From the NCBI GenBank assembly GCA_015066935.1, contig SVNK01000002.1, positions 186,001-250,000 on the forward strand: a stretch of DNA of 64,000 nt. Direction: 5' to 3'. Each line of letters begins with the position of its first letter. The first letter of the stretch is position 1. The DNA is from Ruminococcus sp. Its GTDB lineage: Bacteria > Bacillota > Clostridia > Oscillospirales > Ruminococcaceae. Below are positions 25,119 through 34,231 of this stretch, in pieces. The notes beneath the pieces are model-generated. The model did no database searches and had not been told where the DNA came from. It saw only the letters and a list, made by a program, of their open reading frames with translations. The position numbers and the translations under genes are program-made.

Positions 25119-25796
25119 ATGGCACATATTTTAATAGTTGACGACGAGATAAATATCAGAAAGGTTGTAAGGGAGTATGCCGAATTTGAAGGCTACGAAG
25201 TTACAGAGGCTGAAAACGGAATGGAAGCCGTAAACCTGTGTATGGAACATGATTATGACCTGATAATAATGGATGTAATGATGCCGAGACTTGACGGTTA
25301 TTCCGCTTGCAAGGAAATACGTAAGAAAAAGAGCATTCCTTTTATCATGCTTTCTGCACGAGGAGAGGAGTATGATAAGTTATTTGGATTTGAAATCGGT
25401 ATTGACGATTATGTGGTCAAGCCGTTTTCACCTAAGGAGCTTATGGCACGAATTAAGGTAGTTATCAAGCGTAATGCAAAATCTCCGGACGAGCTTAAAA
25501 CGGGCAGGTATATCTTTGAGGGACTTGAAGTGGATATAGCAGGTCGTGAGGTATATGTAAACGGAGAAAAAGCATCAATGACGCCCAAGGAGTATGACCT
25601 GCTGTTTTTCCTTGTGAAGAACAAGAATATTGCTCTTTCAAGAGACAGGCTCCTTGAGGAAGTGTGGGGATATGATTTCTTCGGTGACGACAGAACTGTT
25701 GATACACATATAAAAATGCTGCGTAACAGTCTTGGTGAATACAGAAAATTCATTGTGACTCTGAGAGGAATGGGATATAAGTTTGAAGCTGTCTGA
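25119..25796 (+). CDS. OmpR-family response regulator
   Basis: A 225-residue regulator with a receiver domain (ILIVDDEINIR, phosphoacceptor Asp in LIIMDVMMPRLDG, Ser/Thr in MLSARGEEYDK, Lys in DYVVKPFSPKEL) and a winged-helix DNA-binding domain (MTPKEYDLLFFLVKN, then VDTHIKMLRNSLGEYRKFIVTLRGMGYKF). It overlaps the kinase gene by 14 bp, so they are a coupled pair. Two TATAAT boxes (25062-25067, 25070-25075) lie upstream without a clear -35, which would suit a promoter needing an activator. Target genes are unknown. Confidence 0.93.
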   Translation: MAHILIVDDEINIRKVVREYAEFEGYEVTEAENGMEAVNLCMEHDYDLIIMDVMMPRLDGYSACKEIRKKKSIPFIMLSARGEEYDKLFGFEIGIDDYVVKPFSPKELMARIKVVIKRNAKSPDELKTGRYIFEGLEVDIAGREVYVNGEKASMTPKEYDLLFFLVKNKNIALSRDRLLEEVWGYDFFGDDRTVDTHIKMLRNSLGEYRKFIVTLRGMGYKFEAV

Positions 25797-27240
25797 AAGA
25801 ATTGAAGGTATAAACAGCCGTATTCCGCTGAAATTCAAGGTCTGGATGTATTTCGTAGCTTTTACACTTATGGTTTTTCTGCTTCTCTGGCTGTTTCAGA
25901 TATTGTTTCTTGAGACCTTCTATGAGCGTTCCGTAACGAGGTCTGCGATAAAAAGCTCTGAGAAGATTGCCGAAGCTTACGAAGAATCCGATACCGCTGA
26001 GTTTTACAGAACCGTCAATAAAGTTGCGGTTGAAAACGACTTCTGCGTTGAAATTCTCGACAGATTCGGAAGGTCGAGATATTCGAAGGATGTTCTCGGT
26101 GAATGTCTTGTGCACGGAAAACAGAATAATACAAATATTTTCAGGGTGAACATACTTGACAGTCCCGATAAAAAAATTGCCTACAAGATAAAGAATCCGA
26201 GAAGCGGTTATTACATGCAGCTTTTCGGAAGAACTCTGGGTGATCCCGATAATCCGTCGGGATTTCTTCTGATAAATTCTGCACTTGCACCTGTAGGTTC
26301 AACAGTGAATATTATCAAGCGTCAGTTGATGATTATTACCGTGGTTCTCATTGTGGCGGCGTTTATAATATCGCTTTATCTTTCAAGACGTATTGCACGT
26401 CCGATTGCAAATATCACGAAATCTGCCGAAAATCTTGCACGCGGTGATTTCGATACGGTATTTGACGGACGTGGTTATCTTGAGGCGAAAAAACTTGCCG
26501 ATACGCTTACATATGCTGAGCGTGAGCTTTCAATGGTCGGAACTATGCAGCGTGACCTTATTGCCAATGTCTCGCACGATTTAAGAACTCCGCTGACGAT
26601 GCTCAAAGCCTATGCGGAGATGATACGTGACCTTTCCGGCGACAATCCTGTGAAGCGTAACGAGCATCTTGAAATCATAATTAATGAGACCGACCGTCTT
26701 GCACTGCTTGTCAACGATATTCTTGACCTTTCAAAGCTTGAAAGCGGTAAACAGAAGCTTAATCCTGTGAATTTTGAAATAAGCGGAAAGCTGAGTGAAA
26801 TTATCGACCGTTTTAAAGGTTTATCGGAGAAGAAGGGATATGAAATCCGTTTTACTCCCGATAAAGAACGTATAGTCCGCTGTGATGTGGTGAAAATTGA
26901 GCAGGTTATCTATAATCTTATCAATAATGCGATCAGTTATACGGGAGACGATAAGAAGGTTTATGTAAGACAGATTAATACGTCTGACGGCGGTGTGCTG
27001 ATTGAAATCGAGGATACAGGCGAGGGTATTGACGAGGATAAAATCAAACTCATATTTGACAAGTATTACCGTTCGGAGAACCACAAGCGTGAAGTTGTGG
27101 GAACAGGTCTTGGACTCTCGATAGTCAAGGCAGTGCTTAAGCTTCATAATTACGATTACGGAGTAAGAAGCAAACCCGGATATGGTTCTGTATTCTGGTT
27201 TAAAATTAGCTCATTTGACGTAATTGATAAGAACAACTGA
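25783..27240 (+). CDS. Membrane sensor histidine kinase
   Basis: The 485-residue kinase has a first membrane helix near residues 18-45, an extracytoplasmic domain of about 120 residues, a second helix (MIITVVLIVAAFIISLYL), HAMP, the HisKA box VSHDLRTPLTMLKAYAEM, the N box (YNLINNAISYTG), G1 (EDTGEGIDEDKI) and G2 (GTGLGLSIV). It should phosphorylate the upstream regulator. The signal is not evident from the sensor domain. The likely start is TTG within the end of the regulator gene; an internal ATG would remove the cytoplasmic leader and is less likely. Confidence 0.9.
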   Translation: MKLSERIEGINSRIPLKFKVWMYFVAFTLMVFLLLWLFQILFLETFYERSVTRSAIKSSEKIAEAYEESDTAEFYRTVNKVAVENDFCVEILDRFGRSRYSKDVLGECLVHGKQNNTNIFRVNILDSPDKKIAYKIKNPRSGYYMQLFGRTLGDPDNPSGFLLINSALAPVGSTVNIIKRQLMIITVVLIVAAFIISLYLSRRIARPIANITKSAENLARGDFDTVFDGRGYLEAKKLADTLTYAERELSMVGTMQRDLIANVSHDLRTPLTMLKAYAEMIRDLSGDNPVKRNEHLEIIINETDRLALLVNDILDLSKLESGKQKLNPVNFEISGKLSEIIDRFKGLSEKKGYEIRFTPDKERIVRCDVVKIEQVIYNLINNAISYTGDDKKVYVRQINTSDGGVLIEIEDTGEGIDEDKIKLIFDKYYRSENHKREVVGTGLGLSIVKAVLKLHNYDYGVRSKPGYGSVFWFKISSFDVIDKNN

Positions 27241-27315
27241 TTATGTTAACAAAAAATTGACATATGCGCAATAACTTTTTTTCGATATTATCACAGTTTT
27301 TACACATAACATGGT

Positions 27316-27321
27316 TATAAT
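27316..27321 (+). promoter_or_regulatory. -10 box of the candidate small RNA
   Basis: TATAAT lies between the convergent kinase and metK genes and reads toward the candidate small RNA. The -35 region at the normal distance (ACAGTT) is weak, so the promoter may need help. Confidence 0.4.
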
Positions 27322-27327
27322 ATAAAT

Positions 27328-27458
27328 GCTGAGGGATATATCCCAAAGCTGATTTTCATGGTAGTTTAATGTTTACCCCAACATTAAATTATTAAATCCC
27401 CAATAATCCCTATATCATGGCAGATGAGCTTCCTTAACAGGAGGCTCATTTGTTTTAT
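27328..27458 (+). ncRNA. Candidate small RNA with C-rich hairpin loops
   Basis: Between two convergent genes lies a TATAAT, about 130 nt without an open frame, and a strong terminator. Within it, two adjacent hairpins each expose a CCCC loop: TTTAATGTT / AACATTAAA with loop TACCCC (27365-27388), and ATTATT / AATAAT with loop AAATCCCC (27388-27407). Further unpaired CCC runs lie at 27351-27354 and 27408-27410. Such C-rich single strands are used by several Gram-positive small RNAs to pair with ribosome binding sites. Existence is inferred; no known family was recognised. Confidence 0.45.
27424..27458 (+). terminator. Terminator of the candidate small RNA (or kinase gene)
   Basis: ATGAGCTTCCT pairs with AGGAGGCTCAT (one G-T pair) around TAAC, then TTTGTTTTAT. 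It may end the two-component operon if that transcript runs through. Confidence 0.8.
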
Positions 27459-27460
27459 AA

Positions 27461-27492
27461 AAAAAGACTGCTTTTATATAAAGCAGTCTTTT
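27461..27492. terminator. Terminator after metK
   Basis: AAAAGACTGCTTT and AAAGCAGTCTTTT form a symmetric hairpin working in both directions. Confidence 0.8.
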
Positions 27493-27529
27493 ATGTTGTA
27501 AATAGTAATTTTGAAGTTGGTGTGCAGTA

Positions 27530-28714
27530 TTATGAAAGTGCAGCTAAGATTGCCTCGGTCTGGTCGGTTTTTTCCCATGCAACACCAAGGTCTTCACGTC
27601 CCATGTGACCGTAAGCTGCAAGCTGTCTGTACTGAGGCTTTCTGAGGTCAAGCGACTTGATAATTGCAGCGGGACGAAGGTCGAAGACTTTATCTACAGC
27701 TTCGGAAAGCTTGTCCTCCGGAACTTTTCCTGTTCCGAAAGTATCGATAAGAACGGAGATGGGCTTTGCAACTCCGATTGCATATGAAAGCTGAACCTCG
27801 CACTTATCGGCTAAACCTGCGGCAACGATGTTCTTTGCGATATATCTTGCGGCATATGCAGCACTTCTATCAACCTTAGTCGGGTCCTTACCGCTGAATG
27901 CACCGCCGCCGTGACGTGAATATCCGCCATATGTATCAACAATGATTTTTCTGCCTGTCAGACCGCTGTCACCCTGAGGACCGCCAACAACGAAACGTCC
28001 GGTGGGGTTTATGAAAATCTTGGTGTTTTCGTCCATAAGCTCAGCGGGAATGACTGCTTTGATGACAAATTCTTCAATATCGCTGCGGAGAGCTTCAAGG
28101 GTAACATCAGCAGAATGCTGTGAAGAAACAACAACAGCGTCTATTCTTGCGGGTTTTCCGTCGCAGTATTCAACAGTAACCTGAGATTTTCCGTCGGGGC
28201 GGAGATAGCGGAGTGTTCCGTCCTTTCTCACCTCTGTGAGCTTGAGGGAGAGTTTGTGTGCGAGAGAAATGGGGAGAGGCATAAGTTCGGGAGTTTCATT
28301 GCAGGCATATCCGAACATAATACCCTGATCACCTGCACCATTTGAAAGGTCATCGGATTCGTTATTTTCTTCTCTGTATTCATAAGCTTCGTTAACGCCC
28401 ATAGCGATGTCGGGAGACTGCTCATCAATTGAAGTGAGAACAGCGCATGTATGAGAGTCAAAACCATATTTTGCACGGTCGTAGCCGATATCCTTAACTA
28501 CTTCACGGGCGATTTTAGGGATGTCGATATCAGCCGTTGTTGTGATTTCACCCATACACATGATCATACCTGTTGTAACAACGGTTTCGCAGGCAACTCT
28601 GCCCATTTCATCCTGTTCGAGGATAGCGTCGAGTACGGCATCTGAAATCTGGTCGCAGATTTTATCGGGATGACCTTCGGTAACGGACTCTGAAGTGAAA
28701 AAGAAATTGCTCAT
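27530..28714 (-). CDS. metK: S-adenosylmethionine synthetase
   Basis: The 394-residue protein is full-length Met[25 protein letters not shown] at the ATP-binding N-terminus, [12 protein letters not shown], the central [12 protein letters not shown], and the phosphate-binding [26 protein letters not shown]. It makes SAM from methionine and ATP. A SAM-I riboswitch with its own terminator lies in the leader, so expression falls when SAM is plentiful. The start at 28714 follows AGGAGG by 8 bp; a longer reading runs through the riboswitch and is rejected. Confidence 0.97.
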   Translation of the reverse strand: MSNFFFTSESVTEGHPDKICDQISDAVLDAILEQDEMGRVACETVVTTGMIMCMGEITTTADIDIPKIAREVVKDIGYDRAKYGFDSHTCAVLTSIDEQSPDIAMGVNEAYEYREENNESDDLSNGAGDQGIMFGYACNETPELMPLPISLAHKLSLKLTEVRKDGTLRYLRPDGKSQVTVEYCDGKPARIDAVVVSSQHSADVTLEALRSDIEEFVIKAVIPAELMDENTKIFINPTGRFVVGGPQGDSGLTGRKIIVDTYGGYSRHGGGAFSGKDPTKVDRSAAYAARYIAKNIVAAGLADKCEVQLSYAIGVAKPISVLIDTFGTGKVPEDKLSEAVDKVFDLRPAAIIKSLDLRKPQYRQLAAYGHMGREDLGVAWEKTDQTEAILAALS

Positions 28715-28734
28715 TTTATAGACCTCCTGAAAAA

Positions 28735-28882
28735 ATAAAAGCGTCCCGTACCGAGACGCTCTGATTTCGATAAAAAAATCCTCATCTTTCGGATAAACCG
28801 CAGGAATTAGCACCTTGTCTGCAATGCAGTCAGGTTGCCGGGCTTCATAGGACCTGTTTCCTCCGCCACTCTTGATAAGGGA
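28735..28882 (-). promoter_or_regulatory. SAM-I riboswitch (S box) with terminator, upstream of metK
   Basis: The minus strand carries the S-box core in order: CTTATCAAGAG at the 5' P1/P2 side, GGCGGAGGAAACAGG, CCTATGAAGCCCGGCAACC, AAGGTGCTAATTCC, and the closing GATGAG. An intrinsic terminator follows (AGCGTCTCGG / CGGGACGCT then TTTTATTTTTT, about 28735-28761). SAM binding should favour the terminator and lower metK expression. The promoter is TTGACA (28914-28919), 17 bp, TATAAT (28891-28896) on the minus strand. Confidence 0.95.
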
Positions 28883-28890
28883 ATATAAAC

Positions 28891-28919
28891 ATTATATATC
28901 TGTTTTGTAAATTTGTCAA
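28891..28919 (-). promoter_or_regulatory. Promoter of the SAM riboswitch-metK transcript
   Basis: TTGACA and TATAAT with an exact 17-bp spacer on the minus strand, directly before the S-box leader. Confidence 0.8.
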
Positions 28920-28966
28920 TAGGTGTCGGGAAATTTTTTCACATCTGTGCAAAAAAGAAAGATATG

Positions 28967-29653
28967 TCAGATGAAGCCGAATGCACCCTGAGTCCGCAAA
29001 GAGACAGTCATGCCCTGACCGCTTACAGTACCGTCAACAAGATTTATACCGATTGGTTTAAACGCCTCTGCGATACTGTTTATGACGGCGAAGTCTGAAA
29101 CATCGGGAATCGGTTTTCTTGACGGATGGTACATTGAGATGATGACATTGCGTGTATCGGTAAGTAAAACCTGACGTGTAAGTTCTCTTATATCGGTGTG
29201 TTGTCCGAGTACATCACTGAAAGGAAATGAAAGTGTATTTTTTACATTCATACAGGGGTCGAGGGTTATGATAGTGCAGAGGTCGTGTTCTTTATCGGAG
29301 AGCAGTCTGTTAATATAATCAATGATTCTGTCGGTGGAGTCAAGTGGGGAATTGTCGGTAGAAGCTTCATTCAGATGTGCTGATACATCGGCAATGAACT
29401 TAATGAATGAAGCGCTTGTTTCGCCCATACCTTTCACAGATTGAAGCTCATTTTTATCTGCTGTCAGAACATTTTTAAGACTGCCGAATCTTTTAATCAG
29501 CTCATGAGCTATATTATTGGTATTCAGTCTGGGAATCGGATAAAAAAGCAGCATTTCAAGAATTTCGTGATTGTACAGACTCTTGTCACCGTTGGCAATA
29601 AAACGGTTTCTGAGGCGTTCACGATGTCCGCTGTGATGATTATTACCGCTCAT
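28967..29653 (-). CDS. RadC-family JAB protein with altered metal motif
   Basis: The 228-residue protein has the N-terminal UPF0758/HhH region of RadC (LYNHEILEMLLFYPIPRLNTNNIAHELIKRFGSL ... VKGMGETSASFIKFIAD) and a C-terminal JAB fold. In RadC the metal motif is normally HNHPSG followed by S-x-x-D; here residues 174-179 read MYHPSR, losing the first His and the Gly, while Asp187 is kept. The metalloprotease-like centre is probably inactive or altered. Many RadC proteins have unclear roles in DNA repair. Start at 29653 follows GGAGG. Confidence 0.82.
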   Translation of the reverse strand: MSGNNHHSGHRERLRNRFIANGDKSLYNHEILEMLLFYPIPRLNTNNIAHELIKRFGSLKNVLTADKNELQSVKGMGETSASFIKFIADVSAHLNEASTDNSPLDSTDRIIDYINRLLSDKEHDLCTIITLDPCMNVKNTLSFPFSDVLGQHTDIRELTRQVLLTDTRNVIISMYHPSRKPIPDVSDFAVINSIAEAFKPIGINLVDGTVSGQGMTVSLRTQGAFGFI

Positions 29654-29832
29654 ATTGATCCTCCGTTCCGTTTTTGGTGACGACGTGCAAAAGACGTTAT
29701 TGATTGTGTATATTATCCTGATGTGAATTTTATGCACGGACTTTGTCTGAGATTATATAAATTATAACATGAAATCCAATGCTTATCAATAATATACGAT
29801 ATTTATTTAATGTTTAACTTATACATATTATA

Positions 29833-29861
29833 TTGACTTTTACGAAAATATGTAGTATAAT
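29833..29861 (+). promoter_or_regulatory. Promoter of the dual-SGNH dockerin esterase gene
   Basis: TTGACT (29833-29838), 17 bp, TATAAT (29856-29861). The leader then has GGGAGG before ATG 29910. A short palindrome TGTACA at 29869-29874 follows the -10. Confidence 0.7.
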
Positions 29862-29909
29862 ACATACATGTACAATTTGGTACATAAATAAACTTCAGGG
29901 AGGATATTA

Positions 29910-32900
29910 ATGAGTATCAGAAAAATAGTCAGCACACTGACTGCAGCCATGGTTTCACTGACTGCATTTTCGGGTGTGGTAAAGAGCGGAAGCAGGTTGG
30001 GCATTGAGGCGGAAGCTGCTTCGTCATCGTATCGTTTTGATTTCGGTTCAGGCGGAACAGCAGGCGGTTTTACGGGAGTTTCTGCGACAGACGGCTACAA
30101 CGCTTCGAAGGGTTACGGATTTGCTCAGACATGGAATATGGCGAATGTCGGTGCATCAGGATCAGGTGCACTTTCTGACGCTGTACAGTTCAAGAGTTCC
30201 GATGGAGCAAACACCTTCAATGTAGACCTGCCGAAGGGGCTTTACGAAATCACGGTTCATCTCGGAAACACAAACAGAACGAGCGTGCGTGCAGAGGGAA
30301 TGCTTCAGCTTATTAATCTTACGGGAAATAATGCGTCCGATACATTCCGTATCCCTGTCACCGACGGACAGCTGAATATCATGGCTTGTCCCGGCAAGGA
30401 CGGATATGCGTACACTATGAGTTCTCTTGAAATCAGGCAGATCAACAACACAGGCGTAACTGATCCGACAGTATGGCTGTGCGGCGATTCCACTGTTGCA
30501 AACTATTATAATGTATCGGAATCATCACAGCACGGCTGGGGAATGTACATAGGCGATTACATTGATGATTCATGGCAGGTACGCAATATGGCTGCCAGCG
30601 GTCAGTATGCCAAGGGTTTTGTTGATGCGGGACAGTTTGACGCAATTGAAACTTACGGCAAAACAGGCGACATCTATATTATTTCAATCGGAATTAATGA
30701 TACTAACTACTCCAACGCCACCGAGTACAACGAGACTGTCACAGATATGGTAAAGCGTGCAAAAGCCAAAGGGATGACGGTTTATCTCGTAAAGCAACAG
30801 GGAAGACGAGGCGACCTTACCCGTAACCCTCTCCTTACGGGAAGATGGTTCGGCGGCGAGCTTGACAAGGTTGGTGCTGCACAGAATGTAAAGGTTGTGG
30901 ATCTTTATACTTCGTGGCAGAATTTCGGACTTTCCATCGGATATGAGGGAATGGCTTCGTATTACGCTACCAAAGCTGACGGCACAGCCGATGATCTCCA
31001 CCAGAGTGCGAAAGGTTCGAAGAAAATCGCTGAGCTTATGTCGGGACTTATTGATTTCGGCGGAGGTACGACTTTACCTGAGCCGGCTGTTATGGACGAG
31101 AGCGTAAGCTATATGTTCAAAAACGTGAACAGTGGTCTTTACATGGAGGTTGCTGATGGAAGTGCTCAGTCGGGAGCAAATGTACAGCAGTGGGGTGCAG
31201 ACGGTGCCGCTGCTCACAATACATGGCATCTCAAGGCAGCTGATAACGGCTACTATCAGATATTTTCGAATCTCGGCGACAGAAATACGTACCTGCTTGA
31301 TCTTACGGCAGGCAGAACAGACAACGGTACAAATATTGAAATCTACACTGAATCCAAGCCGAATTCGCAGCATTTCAGATTCTATAAGAATGATGACGGT
31401 TCATACACAATCGTAACAAGAGCTACTAACGGAACATCTGCGGTTGAAGTAGAGAGTGCCTATACGAATAACGGTGCGAATATACAGCAGTGGGAACTTA
31501 ATGGTCATGCCTGCCAGAAGTGGATTGCAGAAAAGGTTCAGTACAATACAGTTACAACGACAACCACTGTTACAACAACTACCATTGTAATTCCTTCAGA
31601 TCCTGTTCTTAAAAAGGACCCCGGCGACGCAAACAGCGATGGCACTGTTAATCTTGCTGATGCTGTACTTATAATGCAGTACAAGGCTAATCCTGCTGTT
31701 TACGGCGAGGGAACAGCAAAAGGAATAAACGCACAGGGACTGATCAATTCCGATGTTACGGGAAATGACGGTGTTACAACAAAGGATGCCTTGTTTATTC
31801 AGAGATATTGTCTCGGACTTGAGACACTTCCCGAAAAGGAGTACGAAATTCCCGAAACTACAACCACAACTACTACAACAAAATCTGTGTATTATGCTGT
31901 TGACCAGACGTGGAATCTCGGTATGACTGAGACAGTTAACGAAGGCTTCACTAAAGCAGAGGGTTATGTTAACCTTGACAATGTTGTGGATAGTGCTATA
32001 AAATGGACTGTTAATGTACCTGTAACGGGAAATTATCTGTCTACGTTCAGAGTTGCAAACGGTACCGAATCCAATCGTGAGATGAAGGTTATCGTAAACG
32101 GCAATAATGATTCATACTGGGTTCAGCCGTTCACAGGAACAGGTTCGTGGACAACATGGAGCGAGAGGGGAATTGTTCTTCCTCTGAAGGCAGGACAAAA
32201 CACAATCGAGCTTATTTCGAGAACTGACGGCGGCGGTCCGAATTTCGATACACTCAGACTTGAACTTACCGACGAACCGATTGCTGAGATTTATGACCCG
32301 TCAAACGACCAGCAGCAGGGTGGTTCGGATAAGCCCGTAATCTATATTGCGGGAGATTCAACTGTACAGAGTTACCGTGCAAGTTATGCACCGCAGCAGG
32401 GATGGGGATATTACCTCGGAAACTATTTTACAGATAATGTAACGGTTTCAAATCATTCCATAGCAGGAAGAAGTTCAAAGAGCTTCTATGATCAGGGCAG
32501 ATTCAAGACGATTACAGACAGTCTCAAAGAGGGCGACTTCGTGATGATTCAGTTTGCAATCAATGATTCGGCATCATCAAATGCGGAAAGATATGCTCCT
32601 GTATGCGGAAATGCTGACAATCCCACATCGGGTTCTTATGAGTGGTATATGACTCAGTTCATCAAGGATACCTTGGCTAAGGGAGCAACTCCGATTCTTG
32701 TGACCACAGTTATCGGTATGAAGGCGTACTCAGGCGGAAAATTCGTAAACAGTTACAACAATTACTGTGATGCCTGCAAGAAGCTTGCGTCAAAGTACAA
32801 TATTCCCTGCATTGACCTTAATTCGATTATGGTAGACCACTATAATTCGGTTGGATATGACACTGCAAAGAGCTATCATCTTATGGGAGTGGTTTCGGGC

Positions 32901-33011
32901 AGTACGGACGGAACACATTTCTGTGAGAAGGGTGCAGATATTGTAGCGGGACTTGTTTCAGGTGCTGTGAAGAAGCAGGGGATTAAAGGACTTGCATCAT
33001 ATGTAAAGTAA
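29910..33011 (+). CDS. Secreted dual-SGNH (CE12-like) esterase with ricin-type CBM, internal dockerin and CBM35-like module
   Basis: This 1033-residue exported protein has a signal peptide (about residues 1-36), an N-terminal beta-sandwich (37-187), a first SGNH esterase (188-388: LCGDSTVANYY, IGINDTNYS, DDLHQSAKG), a ricin-B-like/CBM13 repeat module (398-545), a Thr-rich linker, a two-repeat dockerin (about 572-640: GDANSDGTVNLADAVLIMQY and SDVTGNDGVTTKDALFIQRY), a second Thr linker, a CBM35-like module (660-790), and a second SGNH esterase (809-1030: IAGDSTVQSY, FAINDSASS, DGTHFCEKGAD). Both catalytic parts resemble rhamnogalacturonan/xylan acetylesterases of CE12. The dockerin would anchor it to a cellulosome scaffoldin. 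Internal dockerin position and duplicated catalytic domains are unusual. Substrate inferred. Confidence 0.87.
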   Translation: MSIRKIVSTLTAAMVSLTAFSGVVKSGSRLGIEAEAASSSYRFDFGSGGTAGGFTGVSATDGYNASKGYGFAQTWNMANVGASGSGALSDAVQFKSSDGANTFNVDLPKGLYEITVHLGNTNRTSVRAEGMLQLINLTGNNASDTFRIPVTDGQLNIMACPGKDGYAYTMSSLEIRQINNTGVTDPTVWLCGDSTVANYYNVSESSQHGWGMYIGDYIDDSWQVRNMAASGQYAKGFVDAGQFDAIETYGKTGDIYIISIGINDTNYSNATEYNETVTDMVKRAKAKGMTVYLVKQQGRRGDLTRNPLLTGRWFGGELDKVGAAQNVKVVDLYTSWQNFGLSIGYEGMASYYATKADGTADDLHQSAKGSKKIAELMSGLIDFGGGTTLPEPAVMDESVSYMFKNVNSGLYMEVADGSAQSGANVQQWGADGAAAHNTWHLKAADNGYYQIFSNLGDRNTYLLDLTAGRTDNGTNIEIYTESKPNSQHFRFYKNDDGSYTIVTRATNGTSAVEVESAYTNNGANIQQWELNGHACQKWIAEKVQYNTVTTTTTVTTTTIVIPSDPVLKKDPGDANSDGTVNLADAVLIMQYKANPAVYGEGTAKGINAQGLINSDVTGNDGVTTKDALFIQRYCLGLETLPEKEYEIPETTTTTTTTKSVYYAVDQTWNLGMTETVNEGFTKAEGYVNLDNVVDSAIKWTVNVPVTGNYLSTFRVANGTESNREMKVIVNGNNDSYWVQPFTGTGSWTTWSERGIVLPLKAGQNTIELISRTDGGGPNFDTLRLELTDEPIAEIYDPSNDQQQGGSDKPVIYIAGDSTVQSYRASYAPQQGWGYYLGNYFTDNVTVSNHSIAGRSSKSFYDQGRFKTITDSLKEGDFVMIQFAINDSASSNAERYAPVCGNADNPTSGSYEWYMTQFIKDTLAKGATPILVTTVIGMKAYSGGKFVNSYNNYCDACKKLASKYNIPCIDLNSIMVDHYNSVGYDTAKSYHLMGVVSGSTDGTHFCEKGADIVAGLVSGAVKKQGIKGLASYVK

Positions 33012-33026
33012 TTCGTATAAAGAATT

Positions 33027-33053
33027 AAAGGGAGACATTTCTGTCTCCCTTTG
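33027..33053 (+). terminator. Terminator after the dockerin esterase gene
   Basis: AAAGGGAGACA / TGTCTCCCTTT with a short loop, then TGATTTTG. Confidence 0.85.
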
Positions 33054-33062
33054 ATTTTGTGT

Positions 33063-33094
33063 AAAAATAAAGAGCATTCCGTAAAAGAATGCTC
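33063..33094 (-). terminator. Terminator after rpmB
   Basis: GAGCATTC / GAATGCTC stem (33072-33094), followed on the minus strand by TTTATTTTT. Confidence 0.8.
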
Positions 33095-33114
33095 GATATT
33101 TCAAAATGTACCGA

Positions 33115-33300
33115 TTACGCTCTTTCTACCTTACCAGAACGCAGGCATCTTGAGCAAGCGTAAATATGACAAGGAGTACCCTTGACGATAGCCTTAACAC
33201 GCTTTACGTTAGGCTTCCATGTTCTGTTAGTACGTCTGTGTGAGTGGGAAACCTTGATACCGAAAGTAACTCCCTTACCGCAGATATCACATTTTGCCAT
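33115..33300 (-). CDS. rpmB: 50S ribosomal protein L28
   Basis: The 61-residue protein begins AKCDICGKGVTFG and has KVSHSHRRTNRTWKPNVKRV, the L28 signature, with two CxxC pairs (CDIC, CSRC) marking the zinc-binding form. Single gene with its own terminator. Ribosome binding site AAGGAGG precedes ATG. Confidence 0.97.
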   Translation of the reverse strand: MAKCDICGKGVTFGIKVSHSHRRTNRTWKPNVKRVKAIVKGTPCHIYACSRCLRSGKVERA

Positions 33301-33538
33301 CAGGCTGCACCTCCTTAATAAACTTCATATGCAGGAGCTTATATTTACTGAAAATATGAGCTCAAAAAACATAACATAATTATTCTATCACAAATAAAAG
33401 AAAAATGCAAGAGTTTTTTTGAAAAAAATAAAAAAATTTTTGAAGGAGCAATTTTTTATAATTTACTTGAAATTTTTTTCGTAATGTAGTATAATAAAAT
33501 ATGTATTATATTATTTAAGGTAAAGAGGTAAAGTCAAA

Positions 33539-34231
33539 TTGGAAATTTATGATTTTTTAAAATATTTTTCAAGAATAATCACCATGCTTCTTGTTCTTCC
33601 GCTGCATGAATGTGCCCATGCACTTGTAGCGAAATGGCTCGGAGATGATACGGCGGAGCGTCAGGGAAGAATAACCCTTAATCCGTTTTCTCATCTTGAT
33701 CCTATTGGTGCGATCCTTATGCTGTTTACAGGTTTCGGATGGGCAAAGCCTGTTCAGGTGAATCCTATGCGTATGAAGAAATACCGTGCAGGATTTGCTC
33801 TGACAGCACTTGCAGGACCTGTTTCGAATATTATTGCCGCATTTGTTGCAGCCCTTGCCCGTGCGATAATACTTTCGACGGAAGCCGGTATAAGTGCAGT
33901 TCTGAAAATGGAATACACACCGCTTTACTGCACACTGCTTCTTCTTGAGTTCCTTGTAGTAATAAATGTAGGTCTTGCGGTATTTAATCTTATTCCTCTT
34001 CCTCCGCTTGACGGCTTCAATGTTCTCAGATATTTTACAAATGAGAAATTCGACCGTTGGTTCTACACTCACCAGAGAGAGATTTCCTACGGTTTCCTGA
34101 TTTTCATCCTTTTCCTTAATATGGACATTATTCCCGCAAAATACAACCTTTTATATATAGCTCAGGACGGTCTTACCGATCTGATTCTGAAATGTGTAAA
34201 CTGGATTCCTGAGAAGAAATGGGGAATCTGA
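33539..34231 (+). CDS. Site-2 protease family (M50) membrane metalloprotease
   Basis: The 230-residue protein has the zinc motif HECAH in the first hydrophobic segment, QGRITLNPFSHLDPIG, FGWAKPVQVNP, and the C-terminal metal ligand motif NLIPLPPLDGF, with about five to six membrane helices. It is the short site-2 protease type without a PDZ domain, common ahead of scpAB in Firmicutes. It probably cleaves membrane proteins within the bilayer; its substrate is unknown. Start is TTG at 33539 behind GAGGTAAAG. It overlaps scpA by 13 bp. Confidence 0.9.
   Translation: MEIYDFLKYFSRIITMLLVLPLHECAHALVAKWLGDDTAERQGRITLNPFSHLDPIGAILMLFTGFGWAKPVQVNPMRMKKYRAGFALTALAGPVSNIIAAFVAALARAIILSTEAGISAVLKMEYTPLYCTLLLLEFLVVINVGLAVFNLIPLPPLDGFNVLRYFTNEKFDRWFYTHQREISYGFLIFILFLNMDIIPAKYNLLYIAQDGLTDLILKCVNWIPEKKWGI

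Noticed and set aside
31550..31880. ACAACTACT repeats in the dockerin esterase gene as a CRISPR or satellite repeat
   Set aside because: They encode ordinary Thr-rich linkers between modules.
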